A stretch of 64,000 nt of DNA from Pelagicoccus sp. SDUM812002 (GCF_031127835.1 NZ_JARXHX010000011.1:62001-126000); one strand, 5' to 3'. Shown: positions 9,433 to 20,028, counted from the first letter of the stretch. Notes: generated by a model not told the origin, from the letters alone. Program-made: numbers and translations.

Positions 9433-10353
9433 CTAAGCTCTACCACCCAGTTTCTGGAGCAGCTTCTTCGTCATCAAGATTCCAGTGGGTTCGTCGAGGG
9501 ATTTACCCTCCCACTCGATGCCGATGTATCCACGATATCCTGACCTTTTCACGACATCCATAAGTCGTGGATAATCCATATCGCGCTCGAAACCTTCCGG
9601 ATTGAAGTTGAAGGTCTTGGCGCTCACTCCCTTGGCAAAGGGCATCAGCTGTTGCGTGCCTAAATACTTGTCGTACTCCTCTCCCGATTCACGATTGATC
9701 GTAAAGTTTCCGAAATCAGGCAAGGTTCCGCAGCGCGGATGGTCCACCAGGCGCATCACCGCGGAAAGCCAGGCACCATTGCTCGAGAGCCCCCCGTGGT
9801 TTTCGACGATCACGCTTATCCCGTAGCGGTCGCCGATTTCGCTGAGCCGTCGCAGTCCGTCCGCCGCCAGCTTCAGCTGCTCGTCGAATTTGCCTTCGGA
9901 AGCCGCATTGACCCGGATCGCATGGCAACCCAAAGCTCGCGCCGCCTCGATCCAGCGAACATGGTTCTGCACCGCTTGGGTCCGCTTCGCCTCGTCAGGA
10001 TCGCCAAGACGTCCTTCCCGGTCGCACATGATGAGAACATTCCTTACGCCCTCGCCCGCAGAAATCTTGACCAGCTCGGCCAGGACAGCTTTCGACCACC
10101 CCTCCATATAAAACTGGTTTACGTACTCGACCGCATTCACGCCAAATTCGTTCTTGGCGATCTGGGCAAAACGCATCTTGTCTTTCTCCCCGCTCCAAAA
10201 CGCCTTGTTGATAGACCACTGAGCCAATGAAATGTCGAACCATGTGCCGTCCTTGCGGGGGTCTGCCGCAGTCTGAGCAAGGCTCTTGCCGGTTAGAAAT
10301 GAGGCGGCCGCGAGGCCAAAAGCACTTTTCACGAAATGTCGGCGAGAGTCCAT
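9433..10353 (-). CDS. Tat-exported sugar phosphate isomerase/epimerase-like protein
   Basis: A 306-residue protein. It begins MDSRRHFVKSAFGLAAASFL, a twin-arginine signal followed by a hydrophobic stretch ending near AQTA. The remainder is a TIM barrel of the AP-endonuclease-2 superfamily, with metal-ligand candidates Glu in ISVIVENHGGLSSNG, Asp in GTLPDFGNF, a Lys-containing VSAKTFNFNPEG strand where a His is common, and Glu in YIGIEWEGKS. PVC bacteria carry many such exported isomerase-like proteins, usually beside sugar dehydrogenases. Here it faces the similar gene at 8416 and is divergent from the dehydrogenase/haem protein at 10518. Substrate unknown. Confidence 0.85.
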   Translation of the reverse strand: MDSRRHFVKSAFGLAAASFLTGKSLAQTAADPRKDGTWFDISLAQWSINKAFWSGEKDKMRFAQIAKNEFGVNAVEYVNQFYMEGWSKAVLAELVKISAGEGVRNVLIMCDREGRLGDPDEAKRTQAVQNHVRWIEAARALGCHAIRVNAASEGKFDEQLKLAADGLRRLSEIGDRYGISVIVENHGGLSSNGAWLSAVMRLVDHPRCGTLPDFGNFTINRESGEEYDKYLGTQQLMPFAKGVSAKTFNFNPEGFERDMDYPRLMDVVKRSGYRGYIGIEWEGKSLDEPTGILMTKKLLQKLGGRA

Positions 10354-10517
10354 GGATAAGGGTAACGGGTTCGGGTTAAAAACTTAGGAATCGACTAGAA
10401 GACGAACACTAGCCTTGGGTTATTGGCAACCAACTTCACAATTCCCCATTCATAAGAGCTATAGACCCGTTGCACCAAAAGCGGCTTCCAACAAGCTCCC
10501 CCGCCTTTACGCCAAAC

Positions 10518-13500
10518 ATGAGAAATCTCGTCATCGCCATCGCCCTTTGTGGCCTATCCACTAGCAGCCTTTTCGCTGCTAAGATGAAACTCAACGACGC
10601 CGACCGTCGTCCCGAGCCCATCATCCTGGAGGCCAGTCCAGACGTCGAACTTGCCCTCCAGCAAATGCAGCTCCCGGAAGGCATGGAAGCTACCCTCTGG
10701 GCAGCCGAGCCCATGCTCGCGAATCCAGTCGCCTTCGACTTCGACGAGCATGGTCGCCTCTTCGTGGCCGAGACCTACCGCTACGGATCCAGCACCTTGG
10801 ATATCCGCGGCTACATGGGCATGCTAGAAGAAGACATGGCTTTCCGCACCGTCGAAGATCGCGCACAAGGCATTATCGAGCTCTTCGGAGACGACGCTCC
10901 TAACTTCGCTGTAGAGGGCGAAATTCTCCGCCTCCTAGAAGATCGCGACGGAGACGGCACAGCCGACTTCTCCTCTGTCTACGCCGACGGATTCAATACT
11001 TCCGTCGACGGCATCGCCTCCGGAGTCTTAGCCCGAAAAGGGGACATCTACTTCACCAACATCCCCCATCTGTGGAAATTCCAAGGAATCGACGATACCG
11101 GTAAAGCCCAAAAGAGCGAGAAGGTCCTCAGCGGCTGGGGCGTTCACTTCGGCTACACCGGACATGACTTCCACGGCCTCATTCTCGGCCCGGACGGCAA
11201 GCTCTACTTCTCCATCGGCGACCGCGGTGCCGACGTAACGGCCCCCGACGGCAGCCACATCTCGTATCCAGATACCGGAGCCGTCTACCGCAGCAACCTA
11301 GACGGAACCGAGCTCGAAGTCGTGCACACGGGCTTGCGCAACCCCCAGGAACTCGCCTTCGACGAGTTCGGAAACCTCTTCACCGGAGACAACGATTGCG
11401 ACAACGGCGACTTCGAGCGCCTCGTACTCATCGCCGAAGGTGGGGACTCTGGCTGGCGCATAGGCCACCAACACGCACCCCTGGGAGCCGCCGGTGTTTG
11501 GATGTCGGAAGGCTGGTGGCAAACCGAATTCGAAGGCCGCACAAAGTTCGCACTTCCTCCGATTTCCTACATCGAGGACGGTCCCTCCGGCATCGCCTTC
11601 TACCCTGGCACCGGTCTCTCGCCAGACTACGCCGGTCACCTCTTCATCACCCACTTCAAAGGCACCATAGCCACCAGTGGCGTCTACACGTACACGATGA
11701 AACCCAAAGGAGCCTGGTTCGAGCTCGATGAGAAGAAGCCATTCGCTAAAGGCGTCCTGCCCACCGATGTGACATTCGCCCCTGATGGAAAATTCTACGT
11801 GCTCGACTGGGTGAACGGTTGGCCAAAACCTGGCCAAGGTCGCGTTTACTCCATTTCCAATCCTGAAGTGCAAGCGAGCTCCATCGTCGCCGAGACGCAA
11901 AAGCTCTACGCGGAAGGCATGACAGGCCGCAGCGTCGAAGAACTCGCCAGCCTCCTCTCCCATCCTAATTGGAACATCCGCCTCGAAGCCCAGCTTGAGC
12001 TAGCTAGCCGGGGAGAAGACAGCCTACAAACGTTCGTCAAGATAGCCCAGGACAGCAATTCATCCCTACACTCTCGCTTGCACGCTACTTGGGGCCTCGG
12101 CATCTTGGCCGACCACGAAATCGCAAAAGCGAACGCCGCCATCTCAAAACTCGCCGCCTCCGAAAACGACGAACCCGAAGTCGTCGCCCAAGCCACCAAG
12201 CTCATCGGCGACCACAAGATCAGCGGAAACGAAGCGTTGCTTATCGAACACCTCGCCCACCCATCCTCCCGTGTCCGTTACTTCGCCGCCCAAAGCATCG
12301 GCAAGCTCGAGCAGGTAGATGCCGCTCCCGCTCTCCTACAGGCCGCCCTCGAAAACGCAGACGAGGATCCTTACCTCAGCCATGCCATCGTTATGGGATT
12401 GGTCGGGGCCAAGAACATGGGTGCCCTCGCTGAAGCCGTGACCGACGAGGCAAAAGCCGTCCGCTTCGCTACCTTGCTTGCGTATCGCCGCCTTGGAGAC
12501 GTCAACGTCGCCCGCTTTCTCCACGACTCGGACAAGGAAATCGTCTTCGAAGCCGCACGCGCCATTAACGACGCTCCGATCCAGGGAGCCTACCACTCCC
12601 TCGCGAAAGCGATCGACAGCCCTTTCGCTGATGACCCGATTCTCGCGATACGAGCCATCAACGCCCGTTTTCGAATCGGCGGAGAGGACAATGCCCAATT
12701 TCTCGCCAATTACGCAGCTAACGAGAGCAACCCCCAGGATTTCCGGCTCGAAGCGATCACACAGCTAAAGTCGTGGCCTGACCCACTCCAGCGCGACCGC
12801 GTCATAGGCGTCTATCAACCTCTCGCAGCCCGCAATGCCCAAATCGCCATCGATGCCTTCAAGGCTAATGCCAAGCAATTCTTCGCCTCGGAAAACAACG
12901 CCGTACAGGTGAAGTTTCTCCAAGCCCTAAAAGAGCTCGAAGTCACCGGGCTCGAGGATCAACTTTACGCCTTTGCTAAAGACGAATCTGCCAACGGAGA
13001 AGCTCGAGCTGCCGCTTTCGCACTCCTCAACACGCTCAACGATCCACGCATGGACGAGCTCGTAATTGCGGCCAGCCAGTCCAACGCGTCAGAGCTTCGC
13101 CTAGCCACCCTTCCCATCGTATCCGAACGCTCCCCCGAACAAGCGAAGGTCACCCTCAGCCTAATGGCGGAAGGAAGCGTCGAAGAACAGAGAGTCGCAT
13201 ACGAAACCCTCGCCGGTTCCCAGCAAGACTTCGCCATCGAGCTGCTCGCAAAAAGTATCGGACGCCTCGCCGCCGGCGATGTGCCCTACGCGGCGCAGCT
13301 AGAGCTGATCGAAGCCGCCAAAGAAAATTCATCCAAGAAAGTCCAACAGGCATTTCAAGACTATCAGGCCAAGGTCGCAGCATCGAGCGATCCCACCGCA
13401 GCTTTCTCCTACGCCTTGGAAGGCGGGGACGAGCGGGCCGGACGCCGTGTCTTCAACAACAACCAAGTCATGGCCTGCGTTCGTTGCCACATCGTAAACG

Positions 13501-13877
13501 GCCCCGGCGACGCCGCTGGACCTAACCTCACCGACGTCGGCCTACGTCTGAATCGCCAAGAACTCCTCGAGTCCATCGTCGCCCCAAACGCCACCATCGC
13601 CGAGGGTTTCGACAACGTCATCCTGTCGCTTCAAGACGGAACTTCCGTCGCCGGGATTGTCGAAAACGAGAATGACGACGAGGTCACCCTTAAGCTCGTT
13701 TCCGGCGAAACCAAAACCTATCCTCAAAACCAAATCGAGAAACGCGACGCGATGCCATCCAGCATGCCAGCCATCTTCGCTCCATTGCTCTCTCAAACGG
13801 ACATGCGCGACCTCGTAGAGTACCTCAGCACCCGTACCTGGGACCCCAACACCGAAAGGACGACACACGGCGAATAG
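10518..13877 (+). CDS. PVC-type membrane-bound dehydrogenase / HEAT-repeat / haem-c fusion protein
   Basis: A 1119-residue exported protein with a signal peptide (MRNLVIAIALCGLSTSSLFA). Residues about 50-470 form a six-bladed glucose-dehydrogenase-like beta-propeller (FDEHGRLFVAETYRYG, LGPDGKLYFSIGDRGAD, NPQELAFDEFGNLFTGDNDC), the putative membrane-bound dehydrogenase domain of PVC bacteria. Residues about 490-950 are alpha-helical HEAT-type repeats (LLSHPNWNIRLEAQLELASR and similar). The C-terminus is a cytochrome-c-type module with one haem site, CVRCH, in MACVRCHIVNGPGDAAGPNL. Together they suggest periplasmic oxidation of a sugar or alcohol with electron exit through haem. The ATG at 10518 opens on the signal peptide, so it is preferred over the upstream frame. 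Confidence 0.9.
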   Translation: MRNLVIAIALCGLSTSSLFAAKMKLNDADRRPEPIILEASPDVELALQQMQLPEGMEATLWAAEPMLANPVAFDFDEHGRLFVAETYRYGSSTLDIRGYMGMLEEDMAFRTVEDRAQGIIELFGDDAPNFAVEGEILRLLEDRDGDGTADFSSVYADGFNTSVDGIASGVLARKGDIYFTNIPHLWKFQGIDDTGKAQKSEKVLSGWGVHFGYTGHDFHGLILGPDGKLYFSIGDRGADVTAPDGSHISYPDTGAVYRSNLDGTELEVVHTGLRNPQELAFDEFGNLFTGDNDCDNGDFERLVLIAEGGDSGWRIGHQHAPLGAAGVWMSEGWWQTEFEGRTKFALPPISYIEDGPSGIAFYPGTGLSPDYAGHLFITHFKGTIATSGVYTYTMKPKGAWFELDEKKPFAKGVLPTDVTFAPDGKFYVLDWVNGWPKPGQGRVYSISNPEVQASSIVAETQKLYAEGMTGRSVEELASLLSHPNWNIRLEAQLELASRGEDSLQTFVKIAQDSNSSLHSRLHATWGLGILADHEIAKANAAISKLAASENDEPEVVAQATKLIGDHKISGNEALLIEHLAHPSSRVRYFAAQSIGKLEQVDAAPALLQAALENADEDPYLSHAIVMGLVGAKNMGALAEAVTDEAKAVRFATLLAYRRLGDVNVARFLHDSDKEIVFEAARAINDAPIQGAYHSLAKAIDSPFADDPILAIRAINARFRIGGEDNAQFLANYAANESNPQDFRLEAITQLKSWPDPLQRDRVIGVYQPLAARNAQIAIDAFKANAKQFFASENNAVQVKFLQALKELEVTGLEDQLYAFAKDESANGEARAAAFALLNTLNDPRMDELVIAASQSNASELRLATLPIVSERSPEQAKVTLSLMAEGSVEEQRVAYETLAGSQQDFAIELLAKSIGRLAAGDVPYAAQLELIEAAKENSSKKVQQAFQDYQAKVAASSDPTAAFSYALEGGDERAGRRVFNNNQVMACVRCHIVNGPGDAAGPNLTDVGLRLNRQELLESIVAPNATIAEGFDNVILSLQDGTSVAGIVENENDDEVTLKLVSGETKTYPQNQIEKRDAMPSSMPAIFAPLLSQTDMRDLVEYLSTRTWDPNTERTTHGE

Positions 13878-13899
13878 TTCGTAACCATATTTTGACTAC

Positions 13900-13932
13900 A
13901 AAGGCGTTCTCATCAAGAGGACGCCTTTTTTT
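13900..13932 (+). terminator. intrinsic terminator after the dehydrogenase/haem gene
   Basis: An 11-bp stem (13900-13910 with 13918-13928, one G-T pair) and 7-base loop run into seven T (13926-13932). It lies 22 bases after the stop. Confidence 0.85.
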
Positions 13933-14045
13933 GATGGTAGGGTCGACTTGCACCCCATCCGCCCTTCATCATTCCAAGACAAAAATCCCTACGCAATTTC
14001 CCAATCCGCGGAACCCGTTCTCTCGTACTAGTTTCAAAAGTTCTT

Positions 14046-17000
14046 ATGGATACCTCTCTTCGCCCCTTCCTTATCTTGGGCGCTCTCCTCGCGCTCGCCT
14101 GCAATCTTCACGCCGCTCCACGCGACGATCTCTGGCTCAAGGTCGCCGAAGCCGAAGCCCAACGGCTCCCCAAAACCGCCATCGAGGCCCTCGAGCCCAT
14201 TATCGAAGCTGCCCTCGCCGATGGTTCCCACGCCGAGGCCATCAAAGCTATTTCCAAGAAGATCGCCCTCGAAACTCAGATCCAAGGCGAACTTCCCGAG
14301 GAAAGCATCCTACGCCTACAAGCCGAGCTCGAGCAAACGCCACCCGAGCTCCGACCCGTTTTCCAAACTCTCCTCGCCCATTCCTACTGGAGCTACTTCC
14401 AGCAAAACCGCTGGCGCTTCCTCCAACGCACCCAGACCGCGGAATCCCCCAGCGAAGACTTCCGCACTTGGGACCTCACCCGTATCCTCCGCGAGATCGA
14501 CCGCCACTTCACCGCAGCCCTGGCTAACAAGGAATTCCTCCAGTCCATCCCTATCGAAGACTACGACGCGTTTCTCACTCGGGGAACCGCCCCAGACGCC
14601 TACCGTCCCACACTCTACGATTTCCTCGCCCACGAGGCCCTTTCCTTTTACCAGAGCGGCGAGCAAGCTGCCATCGAGGCCGAAGTCAGCTTTGAGATCT
14701 CCGCTAATTCCCCCATTTTCGACGGCCCCCAAGCCTTTCTCGACTGGCAACTCGAGTCCAGCGGCTCCTACTCTCCCGAGCTTAAAGCCGTTCAGCTCTT
14801 CCAAGAGATACTCCACTTCCACGAAGACGACTCAGATCGCTCCGCTTTCTTCGACGCCGACCTCGCACGCCTCACCTACGGCTACAATGTCGCTCTCGGC
14901 GAGGACAAGGACCAGCGATACAGCGACGCTCTCTCAGAGTTCATCGAACGCACGGCTCGACATGAGATCTCCACCCGAGCGATCGCCAATCTCGCAACCT
15001 ACCATCACGCCCAAAACGAGTTCCAGATTGCCCACCAAATCGCTAGACAAGGACTCGAAACGTTCCCCGAAAGCGTCGGCTCGGTCGAGTGCTATAACCT
15101 CCTCCAACAAATCGAGCAAAAGTCCGCCAGCATCCAAACCGAGCACGTTTGGAACGCTCCATGGCCAACCATCGACGTCACCTACCGCAACGTCGAAAGA
15201 ATCTACTTCCGAGCCATCCGCGGTGACTTCGAATCGGACCTAGCTAGCTCCCAACCCAAGGACCTATCAGACAAGACACTACGTGCCCAAGAGCCCACCT
15301 ACGCTTGGCAAGAAGACCTCCCCTCCACCCCCGATTTCCAAGAGCGAACTCAAAAGCTAACCGCACCCACAAACCTTCAGCCCGGTTACTACTACATCCT
15401 CGCTAGTCACGACCCTTCTTTCTCCGTTCTAGACAACCAACTCAGCAGCGCAACCGTCTGGGTGAGCAACCTTGCCCTCATCCTGCGCACCCAAGAAACG
15501 GATACACCCCTCGCTGGGTTTGTACTCAAGGCCCGCAGCGGCGATCCCATCGAGGGTGCCAAGGTTCAAGTATGGCGCCAAAACAGAAACCAACGATTCC
15601 GCAAAAGCCTCAATCTCACCACCGACGCCAACGGATACTTCCAACTTCCCAGCCACCTCGATCGCGAACGCACTATCATCGTAGCCTCCTACCAACACCA
15701 AACAATCGCTAACAGCCAAGCAATCTGGCCCTATCAAAACGATCGCGGTACGGGTTCCAATAACTACACCGCCTTTTTCACCGATCGTGCCATCTACCGT
15801 CCCGGCCAAACGATCAGCTTCAAAGGGATCGCCATCCAGACTCACGCCTCCCAGAACCAATATCAAACGCAACCCAACCGCAAAATAACGATCGCCTTGC
15901 GCGACGCAAATCGACGCGTAGTCTCCGAGCAATCACACCGCACCAACGACTATGGATCCTTCAGCGGCAGCTTCACCGCTCCGAGCGATGGATTGCTAGG
16001 ACAAATGAGCATCGAAGTAATCGATGGAAGTCGCGGGTCCACTTACTTCAACGTCGAAGAATACAAACGTCCCAAATTCCAAGTCACTCTCAATCCACCA
16101 GAAAACGCGCCTAAACTCGGCGAAGAGGTCTCCCTTACCGGCAAAGCTACCGCCTATACAGGAGCCTCCATCGGCGGCACCAAAGTCAAATGGCGCGTTG
16201 AGCGCGGCGTGCAAGCCCCGCTCTGGTGCTGGTGGTGGATTCCCCCCGCTACCAAAGCCATAGCCCACGGAAGCGTCACCACCGAATCTGACGGTAGCTT
16301 TAGTATCCATTTTCCAGCGACACCTGATAAAAGTGTCCCCCGCGAAAACGAACCGATCTTTACCTACACCGTCTACGCAGACGTCACCGATACCAACGGC
16401 GAAACTCGATCCGCTTCCACCAGCACCCGTGCGGCCTACACTGCCCTGCAAGCTCAGCTCTCGGCTGCCGAATGGCTAACCGAAGATTCGCCCGTTGAAA
16501 TCGCCATCAGCACCCAATCGCTCGACGGTACCCCGCAAGCAGCCAAAGTCAGTCTCAAAGTCTTTCGCCTGCAGCAGCCTGAAACAATCGAGCGAAAGCC
16601 ACTTGAGTACAATAGCTACAACCACTGGGGTTATCGATTGTCCGAACCAAAATACGACCCGTCAAACCCCGCCACCTGGGAAAACGCCAGCACCGTATCC
16701 AAAAAGAACATTAAAATCGATTCCAGCGGCAAAGCGACCTATTCGGCCAAGCTTTCCGCCGGTCCTTACCGCGTAGAGCTGCAAAGCAAAGACCGCTTCG
16801 GCAACCCCGTCACCGCTCGCCACACTTTCACCGTACAAGCGCCCGACGTGCCCCATCATGCCACCAAGATTCCCAACTTCCTCGGAGCTCCTTCTCTCAA
16901 CCTAGAGCCAGGTGAAAGGCTCGATGCTCTATGGGCCACCGGATATCCGCAAGGCCGGGCCTTCATCGAAATCGAGCGAAACGGCGAAACGCTAGAGAGC

Positions 17001-20000
17001 TATTGGACCGACGGCGAGCAAAGCCAAGAGCGTATTCAATTCCCAATCACCGAAGACTATCGCGGCGGACTCACACTGAGAACAACCTTCGTACACGAAA
17101 ACCGAGCTTATTTCGAAACCCGCCGCGTCACCGTGCCTTGGACTAACAAACAGCTACAGGTCAAGTGGGAACGTTTTCGCTCCAAACTCGAGCCCGGCCG
17201 AGCCGAAACTTGGACTGCCACCATCACCGGCCCCGACGCGCAAACCGCTGCCGCCGAAATCGTCGCGACCCTATACGACGCGTCCCTTGACCAATACCGA
17301 CCACACAACTGGCCTAATTACCTCGGAAACTTTTACAACGAATACCCCAGCGTAAGTAGCCAATTCTCCAATACGCAACAAAGCTTCAATCTTTTCCTTA
17401 GTGATTGGGCACCCAACATGCGAAGCGTCAGCTGGAGCTACCGCAGCCTTCCCTATTGGATAAACCGCCAATACGGTTTTCGCGATCTCGCGCGGTACCA
17501 ACGTTATAGTGGCGGAGCCGAGGAAACCTTCGAGCTATCCCCCTTTGCTCTAGACGCCGCCGGAGACGAAGGATACACTGCTACCAGCACATTAGCCGGA
17601 AGCCGCTTGAACACGAGTATGAAGGATGTCGCTTCTCCAATGAGCACAAATGCTCTTGAGCTAAGTCACGACCCTGCCCTACCCCCTCCCCCCGCTCCCG
17701 ACCTATCCCAAGTCTCTGCCCGCAAAAACCTCAACGAAACTGCCTTCTTCTACCCTCACCTATTAAGCGACGAGGACGGTGTAGTTAAAATTCAGTTCAC
17801 CATGCCGGAAGCGCTCACCAAGTGGCGTTTCTTCGGCTTTGCCCATGACAACGAGCTGCGCTCCGGTTTCCTCAGCGATACTGCGGTAACCGCAAAAGAT
17901 CTGATGGTAGAACCCAATCCGCCGCGTTTTCTACGCGAAGGCGACGAAGTCGAATTCACCGTTAAAGTGAGTAATCAATCCGAGACCGAGCAGAACGGCC
18001 AAGTCCGCCTCACCTTCTCCGCCGCAGCCACCCTCGAATCGGCCGACGTATCCCTCCAAAACTTGGATACAGACAAGAGCTTTACCATTCCCGCCAAAGA
18101 ATCCCGCAGCTACTCCTGGCGCATCAAAGTGCCCGACGGAGCCGGCGTGCTCACCTACAAAGCCGTGGGAGCCTCCGATTCCCTCAGCGACGGAGAGGAG
18201 GGATATCTGCCCGTATTGAGCAAGCGAATACTGGTCACCGAATCCCTCCCCTTGTCCATCCGAGGCAAAGGCAGCAAAGAGTTCGACTTCGACAAGCTGC
18301 TCGCCTCAGCCGATTCCGACAGCCTCCAGCATCAGAACCTCACCGTGCAAATGGTTTCCCAGCCGGCATGGTACGCAGTCATGGCCTTGCCCTACTTGAT
18401 GGAGTATCCCTTCGAGTGCAGCGAGCAGCTCTTCAATCGCTTCTACGCCAACGAGCTCGCCTCCCACATCGCCAACTCCGATCCAAAGATCCGACGCGTC
18501 TTCGACCTCTGGAAAAACACTGAAGCCCTCGATAGCCCCCTCGAGAAAAACCAAGAGCTCAAATCCGTGCTCATCGAAGAAACCCCATGGCTTCGCCAAG
18601 CGAAAAACGAGAGCCAAGCCCGCCGCAACGTCGGCATACTCTTCGACCAAAACCGCCTACAAAACGAATCCAGCAATGCCCTCAGAAAACTCGCCGAGCG
18701 CCAGCTCGACGATGGACGCTGGTCCTGGTTCCCCGGCGGCTATGCCAGCGACTACATCACTCTCTACATCGCCACCGGCTTCGGCCGCATGCGCCACCTC
18801 GGCGCCGAGATCGACATGGAGCCAGCCATCCGCTCCCTCGACGCCCTCGACCACTGGATGCAGGAAAGCTACCGGGATATTCAAGAATGGTCCCAGCCCG
18901 AAGACTACGTTCCCGGCCACCTCATCTCGCTCTACCTCTACGGACGTAGCTTCTTCCTTCAGGAAAAGCCCGTCGCCAAGGAACACCGCCAAGCCCTCGA
19001 CTTTTTCTTGGAAAGAGCGCGCGAACACTGGACCCGAGTATCCAGCCGCCAAAGCGAAGCCCATCTCGCCCTCGCCCTGCAACGCTTCGGCGACCGCGAC
19101 ACCCCCGCCGCTATCGTCAAGTCACTCAAAGAACGCAGCGTCTCCGATGAGGAACTCGGCATGTTTTGGCGAGACACAGAGTACAACAGCTGGTGGTGGT
19201 ACCACGCCCCGATCGAAACTCAGGCGCTCATGGTTGAAGCCTTTGCCGAAGTTGCCGAAGACGCCCAAGCCGTGGAGGACCTCAAGGTCTGGCTGCTCAA
19301 GCAAAAGCAAACCCAGAACTGGAAGACCACCAAAGCCACTGCCGACGCTGTCTATGGTCTGCTCCTTCGCGGACAAAACCTGCTCGCCAGCGATGCCCTC
19401 GTAGCTGTGAAACTCGGCAGTCAGACCATCGAACCGGAAGACGTAGAGGCCGGCACCGGCTTTTACCAAAAGAGCTTCGTTCGCCAAGAAATCCAGCCCG
19501 AAATGGGAAATATAACCGTCACCAAAACTGATGACGGCGTCAGCTGGGGCAGCGTCCATTGGCAGTACCTCGAAGACATGAGCAAGGTCACGCCCCACGA
19601 AGCCACCCCGCTCACCTTGAAAAAAACGCTCTTCGTCAAAGAAAATTCAGCCAGCGGTCCCGTTCTCAAGCCCATCGATGGCCCACTATCCGTGGGCGAT
19701 GAACTCGTGGTCCGCCTCGAGCTCCGCAGCGATCGCGACATGGAGTACCTTCACCTCAAAGACCAACGCGGCAGCGGCACCGAGCCTGTTAATGTGCTCA
19801 GCGGCCACCGTTACCAAGACCGCCTCGGCTACTACGAGAGCACCCGCGACACCGCCAGCCACTTCTTCATCCACTACCTCCCGAAAGGGACATACGTCTT
19901 CGAGTACTCCACCCGAGTGCAGCTAAAAGGTAGCTACCAAAGCGGCATCGCTGAGATCCAATGCATGTACGCCCCCGAGTTTAACAGCCACTCACAAAGC

Positions 20001-20021
20001 GTCCTCCTCGCAGTCGAGTAG
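14046..20021 (+). CDS. large bacterial alpha-2-macroglobulin (YfaS-like)
   Basis: A 1991-residue protein with a signal peptide (LILGALLALACNLHAAP). Residues about 30-380 are helical, TPR-like. Then come macroglobulin beta domains including the MG2-type stretch AIYRPGQTISFKGIAIQT, and the A2M stretch ALTKWRFFGFAHDNEL. A helical thioester domain follows, with MEYPFECSEQLFNRFYANEL holding Cys1458 and the Glu-Gln of the thioester (C-x-E-Q). The receptor-binding-like domain is at the end. The family traps proteases in the periplasm and usually pairs with a PbpC-type peptidoglycan glycosyltransferase; no pbpC is seen here. The cysteine in CNLHA could be a lipidation site but is not a classical lipobox. 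Confidence 0.9.
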   Translation: MDTSLRPFLILGALLALACNLHAAPRDDLWLKVAEAEAQRLPKTAIEALEPIIEAALADGSHAEAIKAISKKIALETQIQGELPEESILRLQAELEQTPPELRPVFQTLLAHSYWSYFQQNRWRFLQRTQTAESPSEDFRTWDLTRILREIDRHFTAALANKEFLQSIPIEDYDAFLTRGTAPDAYRPTLYDFLAHEALSFYQSGEQAAIEAEVSFEISANSPIFDGPQAFLDWQLESSGSYSPELKAVQLFQEILHFHEDDSDRSAFFDADLARLTYGYNVALGEDKDQRYSDALSEFIERTARHEISTRAIANLATYHHAQNEFQIAHQIARQGLETFPESVGSVECYNLLQQIEQKSASIQTEHVWNAPWPTIDVTYRNVERIYFRAIRGDFESDLASSQPKDLSDKTLRAQEPTYAWQEDLPSTPDFQERTQKLTAPTNLQPGYYYILASHDPSFSVLDNQLSSATVWVSNLALILRTQETDTPLAGFVLKARSGDPIEGAKVQVWRQNRNQRFRKSLNLTTDANGYFQLPSHLDRERTIIVASYQHQTIANSQAIWPYQNDRGTGSNNYTAFFTDRAIYRPGQTISFKGIAIQTHASQNQYQTQPNRKITIALRDANRRVVSEQSHRTNDYGSFSGSFTAPSDGLLGQMSIEVIDGSRGSTYFNVEEYKRPKFQVTLNPPENAPKLGEEVSLTGKATAYTGASIGGTKVKWRVERGVQAPLWCWWWIPPATKAIAHGSVTTESDGSFSIHFPATPDKSVPRENEPIFTYTVYADVTDTNGETRSASTSTRAAYTALQAQLSAAEWLTEDSPVEIAISTQSLDGTPQAAKVSLKVFRLQQPETIERKPLEYNSYNHWGYRLSEPKYDPSNPATWENASTVSKKNIKIDSSGKATYSAKLSAGPYRVELQSKDRFGNPVTARHTFTVQAPDVPHHATKIPNFLGAPSLNLEPGERLDALWATGYPQGRAFIEIERNGETLESYWTDGEQSQERIQFPITEDYRGGLTLRTTFVHENRAYFETRRVTVPWTNKQLQVKWERFRSKLEPGRAETWTATITGPDAQTAAAEIVATLYDASLDQYRPHNWPNYLGNFYNEYPSVSSQFSNTQQSFNLFLSDWAPNMRSVSWSYRSLPYWINRQYGFRDLARYQRYSGGAEETFELSPFALDAAGDEGYTATSTLAGSRLNTSMKDVASPMSTNALELSHDPALPPPPAPDLSQVSARKNLNETAFFYPHLLSDEDGVVKIQFTMPEALTKWRFFGFAHDNELRSGFLSDTAVTAKDLMVEPNPPRFLREGDEVEFTVKVSNQSETEQNGQVRLTFSAAATLESADVSLQNLDTDKSFTIPAKESRSYSWRIKVPDGAGVLTYKAVGASDSLSDGEEGYLPVLSKRILVTESLPLSIRGKGSKEFDFDKLLASADSDSLQHQNLTVQMVSQPAWYAVMALPYLMEYPFECSEQLFNRFYANELASHIANSDPKIRRVFDLWKNTEALDSPLEKNQELKSVLIEETPWLRQAKNESQARRNVGILFDQNRLQNESSNALRKLAERQLDDGRWSWFPGGYASDYITLYIATGFGRMRHLGAEIDMEPAIRSLDALDHWMQESYRDIQEWSQPEDYVPGHLISLYLYGRSFFLQEKPVAKEHRQALDFFLERAREHWTRVSSRQSEAHLALALQRFGDRDTPAAIVKSLKERSVSDEELGMFWRDTEYNSWWWYHAPIETQALMVEAFAEVAEDAQAVEDLKVWLLKQKQTQNWKTTKATADAVYGLLLRGQNLLASDALVAVKLGSQTIEPEDVEAGTGFYQKSFVRQEIQPEMGNITVTKTDDGVSWGSVHWQYLEDMSKVTPHEATPLTLKKTLFVKENSASGPVLKPIDGPLSVGDELVVRLELRSDRDMEYLHLKDQRGSGTEPVNVLSGHRYQDRLGYYESTRDTASHFFIHYLPKGTYVFEYSTRVQLKGSYQSGIAEIQCMYAPEFNSHSQSVLLAVE

Positions 20022-20028
20022 TCGTGGG

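Noticed and set aside
18306-19741. Several complement frames of 75-158 codons
   Set aside because: All lie inside the alpha-2-macroglobulin gene and have no independent features.
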